Source: G963675935 sp963803125 (GTDB taxonomy: Bacteria; Planctomycetota; Planctomycetia; Pirellulales; Thermoguttaceae). Taken from it: DNA of 64,000 bases. Each line of letters begins with the position of its first letter. Position 1 is the first letter of the stretch. A model generated the notes under the pieces. The model was not told the origin of the DNA, ran no database searches, and saw only the letters and a list, made by a program, of their open reading frames with translations. Below, piece by piece: positions 19,916 through 27,793 of this stretch. The translations under genes were made by a program, and so were the position numbers. The stretch lies in contig CAWDLR010000003.1 in the NCBI GenBank assembly GCA_963803125.1, positions 496,001 to 560,000 of the forward strand, given 5' to 3'.

Positions 19916-20938
19916 CTACGGGTTTTCCGCGGCGCACCGCCGCAAATACGCGATGCTCTCCCGCGCGAGTCGTTCGACGCCCGGGGTGAAGTCGCCGGGC
20001 TCGATGGAGACCCAGCCGCGATAATCGATTTCGGCCAGCGCCTTCATTATCGGCACGAAATCGAGCTTGCCGAAGCCGGGGCCTTGGCGGTTGGGATCGT
20101 TGGCGTGGAAATGGACGAACTGCTTGCGGTATTTGTGGATGATCTCGGGGATCGGGGGCTGAGGAAAAGGGGACAGGTCCGATTTCTGCGAAGCACCCTG
20201 CGGGCCGTTCCGGGAAATCGGACCAGTCCCCTTTTCCCACTTCTCCGTGGCCATCGCCTTGCAGTCGAGATGCAGGCGGCAGGCGGGCGAATCGACCAGG
20301 GCGACCAGCGCGGCCCCTTCGGCGGCGGTGGTGATGAAGTTGGTCTCCTCCGGCCCGAGCGGCTCGATGGCGATGACGACATGGGCTTTTTCCAGCGTCG
20401 GCACCGCGGCCTGCAAGACCTCGGCGGCGTATTTCATGCCTTGTTGTTTCGTCATGCCGGCGGCGAGATTCCGCTGCTGCGGCGAGCCGAGGACCATGAT
20501 CCGCCCGCCGAGATCGCCGCAGAGCCGGGCCAACTCGCCGAGATAGGCGGCCGTCTTGCGGCGCACGGCCGCGTCGGCGCTCGTCAGATGGAACCCTTCG
20601 GTCTTGCCGAGCAGCCAGTGCAGTCCGACGACTTGCAGGCCCGCCCGCTTCGCCTGTTGCCGCACCTCGCTACGGCGGGCGGCCGAAATCTTGTCGGCAT
20701 ACGTCGCCATCGTAAACGGCGCGATCTCCACGCCGGTGTAACCGCATTTGGCCGCGAAATCAAACGCCTTCGCAAACGGCCAATCGCCGAAGACCTCGTT
20801 GCAGATGGCGTACTTGAACTTCGGCCTGGCGGCGTCCCCCGCCTCGGCCCTTCGCAGAGCAAATGGAAAGAGGCCCGCCGCCGCGCCGAAGCCGGCCGCC
20901 TTGGCGACGTTCGTAAGAAGCTGACGGCGGGTGAGCAT
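19916..20938 (-). CDS. Tat-exported TIM-barrel (xylose isomerase-like) protein
   Basis: 340 residues. A twin-arginine signal (LTRRQLLTNVAKAAGFGAAA) is followed by a sugar-phosphate isomerase/epimerase-type barrel: YTGVEIAPFT, GLHWLL, VVIAIEPLGPEETNF, CRLHLDCKAM, FVHFHANDPN and YRGWVSIEP supply the usual metal and substrate residues at strand ends. Start MLTRRQ is chosen because it places the RR motif correctly. Between CRLHLDCKAMATEKW and IPEIIHKYRKQFVHFHAND an element of the GGGGAC family is read in frame as KGTGPISRNGPQ and onward. Substrate unknown; such exported barrels are abundant in planctomycetes. Confidence 0.85.
   Translation of the reverse strand: MLTRRQLLTNVAKAAGFGAAAGLFPFALRRAEAGDAARPKFKYAICNEVFGDWPFAKAFDFAAKCGYTGVEIAPFTMATYADKISAARRSEVRQQAKRAGLQVVGLHWLLGKTEGFHLTSADAAVRRKTAAYLGELARLCGDLGGRIMVLGSPQQRNLAAGMTKQQGMKYAAEVLQAAVPTLEKAHVVIAIEPLGPEETNFITTAAEGAALVALVDSPACRLHLDCKAMATEKWEKGTGPISRNGPQGASQKSDLSPFPQPPIPEIIHKYRKQFVHFHANDPNRQGPGFGKLDFVPIMKALAEIDYRGWVSIEPGDFTPGVERLARESIAYLRRCAAENP
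20163..20238. repeat. GGGGAC-family palindrome inside the TIM-barrel gene
   Basis: Arms GGAAAAGGGGACAGGTCCG and CGGACCAGTCCCCTTTTCC enclose a core TGCGAAGCACCCTGCGGGCC-type loop. The reverse complement of this core is nearly identical to the core of the element at 39843-39922. Confidence 0.92.
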
Positions 20939-20996
20939 GGCGGATTTCTGGTCAAGTTCCAAGTTTCTCACGTGCTTCCTCAAGCGAGATTCCTTG

Positions 20997-21159
20997 TCAA
21001 CGATCTTTGGCCTCGAAAAGGCGGCGTTTCATCGTGTCGCTCTTGAGCAAGTGGGCGGTTTCTATCCGACTCGATTTCCCGCCATACTGCGATCGGCACG
21101 ACGACGACGGGATTGCCGTCGGGATCGGTGAAATACTCTACGTCGCGCGTGTTCACCAT
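20997..21159 (-). pseudogene. Orphan Phd-like antitoxin, frame break
   Basis: Starts MVNTRDVEYFTDPDGNPVVV then PIAVWREIESD, matching the N-terminus of prevent-host-death antitoxins. Dropping one C near 21044 joins this to HLLKSDTMKRRLFEAKDR and a TGA stop, a typical family ending. Without the shift the reading runs 17 bases further into unrelated sequence. No toxin gene follows; the next gene is the TIM-barrel protein. Either a remnant or an intact antitoxin with a sequence error. Confidence 0.6.
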
Positions 21160-21285
21160 GTGCCATTTCTCCGTTCCGCCGGCAAAGCGGGGAAGAACGG
21201 ACTCTCTTCTGCGCGGTTTCACACATCCCTATTATACACGCTTTGGCACGAGAATAGCCGGTCTTTTTGGTGGATAGTCCGGCGA

Positions 21286-21312
21286 CCGCTTCCCTTCGGG
21301 GCGCGGCTAAAC
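21286..21312. repeat. Left copy of a 27-nt perfect inverted repeat (pair A)
   Basis: CCGCTTCCCTTCGGGGCGCG followed by GCTAAAC, just past the recA stop codon. Its exact reverse complement is at 25036-25062, after hydB. Member of the TTTAGC superfamily. Confidence 0.93.
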
Positions 21313-21324
21313 CATCGGGGAACT

Positions 21325-22413
21325 TCATTCCTCGGCTGCCGGCCCCTCCGGCTCGCCAGCCACGGCGGCGGGGGCGTTCGCCGTGCCGGCCGCCAGGATC
21401 TTCTCCTTCAGTTCCTCGACCAGTTTCGGATTATCCTTCAAATAGTCGCGGACCTTCTCGCGGCCCTGGCCCAACTGGGCGTCGCCGTAGCGGAACCAGG
21501 CGCCGGTGCGGGTTATCAGTTTTTGCGCCATCGCCAGGTCGAGAATGTCCGCCTCGAAACTGATGCCGTGGTCGTGCATCATGTCGAACTCGGCCACGCG
21601 GAAGGGCGGAGCGACCTTGTTTTTGACCACCTTCGCCCGCACCCGCTGCCCGGTCACCTCCTCGCCCTCCTTGATCTGGCTGATCCGCCGCACGTCGATG
21701 CGGCAGGAGGCGTAGAACTTCAGCGCCCGGCCGCCGGGCGTGGTCTCGGGATTGCCGAACATCACGCCGATCTTTTCGCGAATCTGATTGATGAAAATCA
21801 CCGCGGTTTTCGACTTCGAGATTACGCCGGTCAGCTTGCGCATCGACTGGCTCATCAGCCGGGCTTGCAGGCCGACGTGCGAATCGCCGATCTCGCCCTC
21901 CAACTCCTTCTTCGGCACCAGCGCGGCCACGGAATCGATGACGATGATATCGACGGCGTTGCTCTTAATCAGCATTTCGGTGATGTGCATTGCCTCTTCG
22001 CCCGAGCCGGGCTGGCTGACCAGCAGCATCTCCAGTTGCACGCCGAGTTTCTTCGCCCAGGAAGGGTCCAGGGCGTGTTCGGCGTCGATGAAGGCGGCGA
22101 TGCCGCCGTCGCGCTGGGCGCTGGCGACCACGTGCAGGGCCAGCGTGGTCTTGCCGCTCGACTCGGGTCCGAAGATTTCGACCACGCGGCCGCAGGGGAT
22201 GCCCTGGCCGCCCAGGGCGATGTCCAGCGAGAGGCTGCCGGTGGGGATGCCGCGGATCGGCGTGGTGGTTCCAATGCCCAGCGGCATGATCGCCCCCTCG
22301 CCGAACTCCTTTTCGATCTGGGCCAGCGTGTTTTTCAGCGTGGGGTTGTCGTCGAGGAAGGCGGTGGCGCCCTCGGAGCGGGCCGGGGCTTTGGTCGCGA
22401 TTTTCTTGGCCAT
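21325..22413 (-). CDS. recA: Recombinase RecA
   Basis: ATP-dependent strand-exchange protein for homologous recombination and the DNA-damage response. 362 residues. Walker A GPESSGKTT, Walker B region IIVIDSVAALVPKKELEGEI, loop L2 region FINQIREKIGVMFGNPETTPGG and DNA-binding GGRALKFYASCRIDVRR are all present. Start MAKKIATKAP is at 22413; longer readings enter the recA-hydB intergenic region. A direct repeat of TGGACA lies upstream (about 22457-22472) and could be regulatory, but no classic SOS box is evident. Divergent from hydB. Confidence 0.97.
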   Translation of the reverse strand: MAKKIATKAPARSEGATAFLDDNPTLKNTLAQIEKEFGEGAIMPLGIGTTTPIRGIPTGSLSLDIALGGQGIPCGRVVEIFGPESSGKTTLALHVVASAQRDGGIAAFIDAEHALDPSWAKKLGVQLEMLLVSQPGSGEEAMHITEMLIKSNAVDIIVIDSVAALVPKKELEGEIGDSHVGLQARLMSQSMRKLTGVISKSKTAVIFINQIREKIGVMFGNPETTPGGRALKFYASCRIDVRRISQIKEGEEVTGQRVRAKVVKNKVAPPFRVAEFDMMHDHGISFEADILDLAMAQKLITRTGAWFRYGDAQLGQGREKVRDYLKDNPKLVEELKEKILAAGTANAPAAVAGEPEGPAAEE

Positions 22414-22608
22414 GAGTGCTTCGATTCCTTGTGCTTTACGGTGGAAAAGATCGCTAAATGGACATATGGACAGTATATCGCCGATCCCATTCGGGTGCAA
22501 GACGGGCGGCCGCCGGTTTTCGCAAGAGCGACGCACCCCGCGACGAGCGATGATCTTAGCAGTTTGGGGGAAATTTGACGAGGGGGGCCGCAGCCGCCGC
22601 CCGGGAAA

Positions 22609-22632
22609 GCCCCCCGATTGCAATCGGGGGGC
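22609..22632. repeat. Perfect palindrome between recA and hydB
   Basis: GCCCCCCGATTG joined to its exact complement CAATCGGGGGGC, 24 nt with no loop. It sits between divergent recA and hydB, so it could be an operator for either, or another dispersed palindrome. Confidence 0.85.
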
Positions 22633-22751
22633 GTTGCTCGCCGGCAAGGACGTTTCGCGTTGCGTGTTGGTCATCCCTCGCGACGATAGGAGTGGTCGGC
22701 AGGGCGTTTTTCGCTACAATTACCTGCATTGACTCTCAAAACCAACAGACG

Positions 22752-24974
22752 ATGGGAAATGCCGTGAGCAACGTCTCTCAACAATTCACCGCGCTGGTCG
22801 AGCGGGCCGAGGAGAGCCTGCGGCGGCGGGCGGCGGCCGGGCGTATCCGCATCCAGGTCGGCTCGGCCACCTGCGAGCACGCCGCCGGCAGCGACCAGGT
22901 GGCCGACGAGTTCCGCAAGCACATCGCCGCCTCCGGCCGCAATGACATTACGCTGCATCAAACCGGCTGCACCGGCCGCTGTAGCCGCGAGCCGATCGTC
23001 GGCGTGATGCTGCCCGGGCAGATGCCGGTCAAGTACGAGCGGGTCGATCGCCCGCTGGTCCACGAGATTTTCACGCAGCACGTGCTGCAAGGCCGGCCGG
23101 TGCTCGCTCATATCCTCGACGGCCCGATCGAAACCATCGCCCGCTACGAGGTGCTCATCTGCGGCAGCATCCGCTGCGGATGGCACGACGAGCGCTCTTT
23201 TGGTGAGGTGCTGGCCGCGAAGCTGCGGGCGGCCGGCTTGACGGCCGAACAGGTCCACGTCACCCAGGCCAGTTGCTTCGGCGCGTGCAGCATGGCCGAG
23301 GCCGGCAATTATTCGCACCTGCTGGTCCGGCCCGACAAAATCCTCTATCGCGTCGCGAACGAGGCCGAGTTGGACGAGATCGTCCGCGAGCATTTCCTCG
23401 GCGGCCGGCCGGTCGTGCGTTTGGAGGTGCCGGGCAAGACCGTGGGGCGGAAGTTCCTGGAGCTTTACGGCGACGTCGCCTTCTTCAATCGCCAAAGCCG
23501 CGTCGCCCTTCGCCACAACGGCGTGATCGATCCCGAGAGCATCGAAGAGTATTTTCACTACCGCGGCTTCGAGGCGCTGGCCAAAGTCCTGGAGAAGAAC
23601 GATCCCAACTGGGTGATCGACGAGATTACGAGGTCGAAACTCCGCGGCCGCGGCGGCGGTGGATATCCCACCGGCCAAAAATGGAAGATGGGACGTGAGT
23701 CGTTTAGCCCCGGCGTCCACGCCGGGGAATCCGCCGACCAGGTCCGCTATCTGATCTGCAATGCCGACGAAGGCGACCCCGGCGCCTTCATGGACCGCAC
23801 CATGTTGGAGAGCGATCCGTTGAACGTAATCGAGGGGATGATTATCGGCGGTTTTGCCATCGGCGCCCGGCAGGGATTCGTCTACGTCCGCGCCGAATAT
23901 CCGATGGCGATCGAACGCATCCAACGGGCGATCGACCAGTGTTACCAGTGGGGTCTGCTGGGCAAGAACATCCTCGGCTCGGACCACAGTTTCGATCTGG
24001 AGATTCGCCTGGGCGCGGGGGCGTTCGTCTGCGGCGAGGAGACGGCCCTGATCCATTCGATCGAAGGCGAGCGCGGCCAGCCCCGCGTCCGCCCGCCTTA
24101 CCCGACCGAGCGCGGCCTGTGGGGCAAGCCGACGGTGATCAACAACGTCGAGACCTTCGCCAACGTGCCGGCGGTGATCAACTACGGGGCCGATTGGTTC
24201 GCGCAGATCGGCACCGTCAAGAGCGGCGGCACCAAGGTCTTCGCCCTGGCCGGCAAAATCCGCCACACCGGCCTGGTCGAAGTGCCGATGGGCACCCGGC
24301 TGCAAACGATCATCTACGAAGTCGGCGGCGGCGTGGCCGGCGACCGCAAACTGAAGGCGATCCAGACCGGCGGCCCGGCCGGCGGCTGCATTCCCGCCAA
24401 GTGGATCGACCTGGGTGTCGATTACGACACGCTGACCAAGGCCGGCTCGATTATGGGCAGTGGCGGCATGATCGTGCTGGACGAAGACGACTGCATGGTC
24501 GACATCGCCAAGTACTTTATGACCTTCTCGCAGGACGAATCGTGTGGCAAATGCACCCCCTGCCGCGAAGGCACCACGCGCATGCTGGAAATCCTCGACC
24601 GCATCACCAGCGGCAACGGCACGTTGGAAGACCTCGACAAGTTGAAGCGGTTGGGGCTGTTGATGCGTCGCGCGTCGCTCTGCGGGCTGGGGCGGGCGGC
24701 GGCCAATCCGATCCTCAGCACGCTCGAACATTTCCGCGAGGAGTACGTCGCCCACGTCAGCGAGCGCCGCTGCCCGGCGCACAAGTGCAAGGCGTTGATC
24801 CATTACGAGATCGACCCGCAGAAGTGCGTCGGCTGCACCGTTTGTGCGAGGAATTGCCCGGTAACGTGCATTTCCGGTGTCCGCAAAGAGGCCCACGTCA
24901 TCGACCAATTGCGTTGCATCAAGTGCGGCCGCTGTTTCGAGGTTTGCCGGTTTGATGCGGTGAAGAAGATGTGA
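22752..24974 (+). CDS. hydB: [FeFe]-hydrogenase beta subunit, NuoF-like, NADH-binding
   Basis: Electron-bifurcating hydrogenase flavoprotein that takes electrons from NADH. 740 residues. Two tandem thioredoxin-like [2Fe-2S] domains (about 30-125 and 128-225), then the NuoF-type FMN/NADH domain (GRGGGGYPTGQKW, CNADEGDPGAFMDR, CGEETALIHSIEG), an SLBB region, the ESCGKCTPCREG cluster domain, and two C-terminal [4Fe-4S] motifs (CVGCTVCARNC, CIKCGRCFEVC). The second thioredoxin-like domain has four Cys (137, 142, 175, 179); the first has only Cys41, 73 and 77. A palindromic element at 23699-23732 adds SFSPGVHAGES in frame. Start ATG at 22752. Partner genes hydA and hydC follow after a 1-kb interruption. 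Confidence 0.93.
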   Translation: MGNAVSNVSQQFTALVERAEESLRRRAAAGRIRIQVGSATCEHAAGSDQVADEFRKHIAASGRNDITLHQTGCTGRCSREPIVGVMLPGQMPVKYERVDRPLVHEIFTQHVLQGRPVLAHILDGPIETIARYEVLICGSIRCGWHDERSFGEVLAAKLRAAGLTAEQVHVTQASCFGACSMAEAGNYSHLLVRPDKILYRVANEAELDEIVREHFLGGRPVVRLEVPGKTVGRKFLELYGDVAFFNRQSRVALRHNGVIDPESIEEYFHYRGFEALAKVLEKNDPNWVIDEITRSKLRGRGGGGYPTGQKWKMGRESFSPGVHAGESADQVRYLICNADEGDPGAFMDRTMLESDPLNVIEGMIIGGFAIGARQGFVYVRAEYPMAIERIQRAIDQCYQWGLLGKNILGSDHSFDLEIRLGAGAFVCGEETALIHSIEGERGQPRVRPPYPTERGLWGKPTVINNVETFANVPAVINYGADWFAQIGTVKSGGTKVFALAGKIRHTGLVEVPMGTRLQTIIYEVGGGVAGDRKLKAIQTGGPAGGCIPAKWIDLGVDYDTLTKAGSIMGSGGMIVLDEDDCMVDIAKYFMTFSQDESCGKCTPCREGTTRMLEILDRITSGNGTLEDLDKLKRLGLLMRRASLCGLGRAAANPILSTLEHFREEYVAHVSERRCPAHKCKALIHYEIDPQKCVGCTVCARNCPVTCISGVRKEAHVIDQLRCIKCGRCFEVCRFDAVKKM
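23699..23732. repeat. TTTAGC-family palindrome inside hydB
   Basis: CGTTTAGCCCCGGCGTCCAC then GCCGGGG, with CCCCGGCG/CGCCGGGG arms. Read in frame in a loop of the flavin domain. Confidence 0.85.
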
Positions 24975-24977
24975 CAT

Positions 24978-25005
24978 CCTGTAAAGCCGCGACCAGTGGT
25001 CGCGG
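24978..25005. repeat. Left copy of a 28-nt perfect inverted repeat (pair B)
   Basis: CCTGTAAAGCCGCGACCAGT then GGTCGCGG, three bases after the hydB stop. Exact reverse complement at 28624-28651, just before glnE. It contains its own inner palindrome (CCGCGACCAGTGGTCGCGG). Confidence 0.95.
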
Positions 25006-25035
25006 ATGAGAGATGAGGGATGAGGGATGAAGGAC

Positions 25036-25062
25036 GTTTAGCCGCGCCCCGAAGGGAAGCGG
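25036..25062. repeat. Right copy of inverted repeat pair A
   Basis: GTTTAGCCGCGCCCCGAAGG followed by GAAGCGG; exact reverse complement of 21286-21312. GATGAGG heptamers precede it at 25006-25033. Confidence 0.93.
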
Positions 25063-25185
25063 CTGGCCGCGGTATCCGCGCGGGGAAGAAAACGATCAGA
25101 AATGAGCGCGGGAGGCAAAACCGGGCGCACGGCGGAGTTCGTTGGGAAAGGCGAGCCACGCAAACGGCGATGGTCGACCCTTTTT

Positions 25186-25267
25186 ACTAGCCCAGGCGTT
25201 TACGCCTGGGGACGCGAATTCCCCGACCATCTTTCCTTTTTCCTTGCAGCCCCTTTAGGGGTGACGA
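25186..25267. repeat. Left two-hairpin CTAGCCCAGG element (pair C)
   Basis: ACTAGCCCAGGCGTTTACGC then CTGGGGA (25186-25212), about 35 bases of spacer, then a second small hairpin CAGCCCCTTTAGGGGTGACG (25248-25267). Other copies are at 25778-25853 (inverted) and 33102-33179. Confidence 0.93.
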
Positions 25268-25281
25268 CGTGCAGGTGAGTG

Positions 25282-25767
25282 ATGAGCGACGCCAAAAGCC
25301 ACAGCGAAAGGACCACCAATCGGAAAACCGCTCGTGCTTCGCAGCGGAACGACGTTGCGTTCGCATTGATGGCGACCGGCGGCTTCGTTGTCTTCGTTGT
25401 GGTTGCGGCTTTTGTCGTAGCGATTTTGTCATTCCCCGCGGAGCATGATGCTGAGATAAGACGGAATCAGGAGAAGGACATTGCGAGGCAGATTGCAGAA
25501 ATCAAAGCGGGCCGAGCGAAATCCATCTATTTGTATTGTTCCGAGGGAACGGACGATCTGCTGGCGCGGCTGGTCGATGTGCCAGGAATCGAAGAGGTCA
25601 GGCTCGACCTGACCGACGTGACGGATGATGGAATGAAATCGTTGGCGAAACTCAAGAACCTGAAATCGCTTACCGTTTCCGGCGGGCGGGTGTCACAGGC
25701 CGGGTTAAAGAAGTTTCGGGAGGCACCACCAAACTGTACCGTTGACACAGAACGCATCGGAAGGTGA
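25282..25767 (+). CDS. Small membrane-anchored leucine-rich-repeat protein
   Basis: 161 residues. One transmembrane segment (ATGGFVVFVVVAAFVVAILS) follows a charged N-terminus. The outer part has two to three leucine-rich-repeat units (VPGIEEVRLDLTDVTDDGMKSLAKL, KNLKSLTVSGGRVSQAGLKKF) like those of planctomycete LRR proteins. It splits the hydrogenase operon between hydB and hydA and is bracketed by identical inverted two-hairpin elements. Its function has no evident link to the hydrogenase, so it may be an inserted passenger. ATG at 25282; GTG one codon upstream is possible. Confidence 0.75.
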   Translation: MSDAKSHSERTTNRKTARASQRNDVAFALMATGGFVVFVVVAAFVVAILSFPAEHDAEIRRNQEKDIARQIAEIKAGRAKSIYLYCSEGTDDLLARLVDVPGIEEVRLDLTDVTDDGMKSLAKLKNLKSLTVSGGRVSQAGLKKFREAPPNCTVDTERIGR

Positions 25768-25777
25768 GAGACAATAG

Positions 25778-25853
25778 CGACCCCTGAAGGGGTCTTGAAA
25801 GAAAAAAGCCTGTTTGGGATCCCCGGTCCCCAGGCGTAAACGCCTGGGCTAGT
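25778..25853. repeat. Right two-hairpin CTAGCCCAGG element (pair C)
   Basis: Small hairpin GACCCCTGAAGGGGTC-like, spacer, then TCCCCAGGCGTAAACGCCTG and GGCTAGT (25827-25853), the exact 27-nt reverse complement of 25186-25212. Confidence 0.93.
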
Positions 25854-25951
25854 GAAAAGGCACGAATACCACGGTCCCCGAGAACAAAACAACGGCCAAC
25901 AATGTCCCAGAAGGGCGAAACACCGGCCCATCATTATAGATAAGGCGATCG

Positions 25952-27793
25952 ATGCCACAAAAAAAGAAAATCTCCCTGAAAATCGACGACGTTCCCGTCG
26001 AGGTTGATGCCGGAACGACGATTATGGAGGCGGCGGAGCTGCTGGGGATTCGCATCCCGCGGCTCTGCTTCCATCCCGATCTTAGCCTGGCCGGCTCTTG
26101 CCGCGTCTGCGTGGTGGACGTCAAGGGCATGGGCTATTACCTGGCGGCTTGCAGCTCACAGGTTTGGGAAGGGATGGAGGTGCAGACCAACTCGCCCGAA
26201 ATCCGCCAGGCCCGCCGCGACATCGTCGAATTGCTGATCGACAACCACAACATGGACTGCCAAACCTGCGAACGCGACGGGCACTGCGAATTGCAGAACC
26301 TCGCTTACGCAATGGGCGTCCGCGCACGGCATTTCGAGGGGAAGCGGAAGCGGTTCCCGCTGGAAATGTCGAGCGTCTCCGTGGTCCGCGACAGCGAAAA
26401 GTGCGTGCTCTGCGGCCGCTGCGTCCGCGTCTGCGCCGAAATCCAGGGGGTATACAACCTCAGCCAACACGGCCGCGGGTTTACTACCGTCGTCGGCCCG
26501 GCGCATCTGGCCAATATGGACGATTCGGTCTGCATCCAGTGCGGCCAATGCATCAACGTCTGCCCCACGGCGGCGTTCCTGGAGAAGCGCAGCGCCGGTT
26601 CCGTCTGGGAAGCCCTGGCCAATCCGGAAATCCACGTGGTCGTGCAGACCGCCCCCTCGATCCGCGCCGCCATCGGCGAAGGTTTCGGCCTGCCGGTCGG
26701 CACGCCGGCCACCGGCCAGATGATTACCGCCCTGCGCCGGCTCGGCTTCGATCGAGTGTTCGACACCGACTTCGGCGCCGACCTGACGATCATCGAGGAG
26801 GCCCATGAACTGTTGACACGGTTGAAGTACGCGGTGGATAAGGAGAGGGGGAGACTCGCCGAATCATCCGTCTCCCCCTCTCCGCCTCTCCCCCTCTCCC
26901 CCTCTTCTCCGCCCGGCCCGCTGCCGATGATCACCTCCTGCTCGCCGGGTTGGATCAGTTTCCTGGAGAAGTTCTATCCCGAACTGATCCCGCACGCCTC
27001 GACCTGCCGCTCGCCGATGATGATGCTCTCGGTGCTGACGAAGACCTACTATGCCGAGAAGATGGGCATCGATGCGAAGAAGATCTTCATGGTGGCGGTG
27101 ATGCCGTGCGTGGCCAAAAAGTTCGAGGCCCGCCGGCCCGAACATTACACCGCCGACGGCATTCCTTACACCGACGCGGTGCTGACCACGCGGGAACTGA
27201 TCTGGATGATCAAGTGCTACGGCATCGACTTCAAGAACCTTCCGCCGGGCGAATTCGACAGCCCCTTGGGCACGGCCAGCGGGGCCGGCGACATCTTCGG
27301 CATCACCGGCGGCGTGATGGAGGCCACCTTGCGGGCCGCCAGCGAACTGGTCACCGGCAAGCCTGGCGATCGCCTCGAATTCAATGAAATCCGCGGCGTT
27401 CGCGGCCTGCGCGAAACCTATGTCGCCATCGGCGAGCACAACATCCACGTCGCCGTGGCCAATGGATTGACTAACGCGAAGATCCTGTTGGACAAAGTCA
27501 AGGCCGGCGAGCCGTTCCACGTAATCGAGGTGATGGCCTGTCCCGGCGGCTGTTGCGGCGGCGGCGGCCAGCCCTATCCGCCCGAGGGCGTCAAGGTGCT
27601 CGACAGCGATTGGCTCTTCCGCCGCGGCGACGCCCTCTATCAGATCGACGAGGGCAAGAAGCTCCGCAAATCCTACGAAAACCCGGCGATCGAAGAGGTC
27701 TACAGCACCTACCTCGGCGGCCCGGGAACCGAAAAAGCCCACGAACTGCTGCACACGCATTACCACGCCCGCGAACCGCGAGGAATCCGATGA
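25952..27793 (+). CDS. hydA: Electron-bifurcating [FeFe]-hydrogenase catalytic subunit
   Basis: Makes or oxidises H2 at the H-cluster in the cytoplasm, as the catalytic part of a trimeric bifurcating enzyme using NADH and ferredoxin. 613 residues. Order: [2Fe-2S] ferredoxin domain (Cys39, 50, 53, 67), His-Cys3 [4Fe-4S] site (about His99, Cys103, 106, 112), two [4Fe-4S] motifs (Cys151-161, Cys194-204), then the H-domain with TSCSPGW (Cys330), MPCVAKK (Cys386) and EVMACPGGCCGGGGQP. The H-domain motif 1 reads TSCS rather than TSCC. About 25 Pro/Ser-rich residues (299-324) encoded by a CT-rich hairpin sit just before motif 1. hydC overlaps its stop codon. The maturases HydE, HydF and HydG are not in the window. 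Confidence 0.94.
   Translation: MPQKKKISLKIDDVPVEVDAGTTIMEAAELLGIRIPRLCFHPDLSLAGSCRVCVVDVKGMGYYLAACSSQVWEGMEVQTNSPEIRQARRDIVELLIDNHNMDCQTCERDGHCELQNLAYAMGVRARHFEGKRKRFPLEMSSVSVVRDSEKCVLCGRCVRVCAEIQGVYNLSQHGRGFTTVVGPAHLANMDDSVCIQCGQCINVCPTAAFLEKRSAGSVWEALANPEIHVVVQTAPSIRAAIGEGFGLPVGTPATGQMITALRRLGFDRVFDTDFGADLTIIEEAHELLTRLKYAVDKERGRLAESSVSPSPPLPLSPSSPPGPLPMITSCSPGWISFLEKFYPELIPHASTCRSPMMMLSVLTKTYYAEKMGIDAKKIFMVAVMPCVAKKFEARRPEHYTADGIPYTDAVLTTRELIWMIKCYGIDFKNLPPGEFDSPLGTASGAGDIFGITGGVMEATLRAASELVTGKPGDRLEFNEIRGVRGLRETYVAIGEHNIHVAVANGLTNAKILLDKVKAGEPFHVIEVMACPGGCCGGGGQPYPPEGVKVLDSDWLFRRGDALYQIDEGKKLRKSYENPAIEEVYSTYLGGPGTEKAHELLHTHYHAREPRGIR
26841..26911. repeat. CT-rich hairpin inside hydA
   Basis: GGAGAGGGGGAGACTCG pairs with CGTCTCCCCCTCTCC and further CTCCCCCTCTCC units. 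Read in frame as ESSVSPSPPLPLSPSSPP. Confidence 0.85.

Noticed and set aside
22671..24977. Very long antisense reading opposite hydB (and similar ones opposite asnS, polA, rho and glnE)
   Set aside because: High GC content leaves the opposite strand open; these readings have no recognisable motifs and lie fully under well-supported genes.
25282..25767. LRR protein as a fourth hydrogenase subunit
   Set aside because: It is a membrane-anchored LRR protein unlike any hydrogenase component and is bracketed by mobile-looking repeats.
26927..26947. TSCS in HydA motif 1 as proof of an inactive enzyme
   Set aside because: All other H-cluster motifs are intact and this variant probably occurs in other bifurcating hydrogenases, so loss of activity cannot be concluded.
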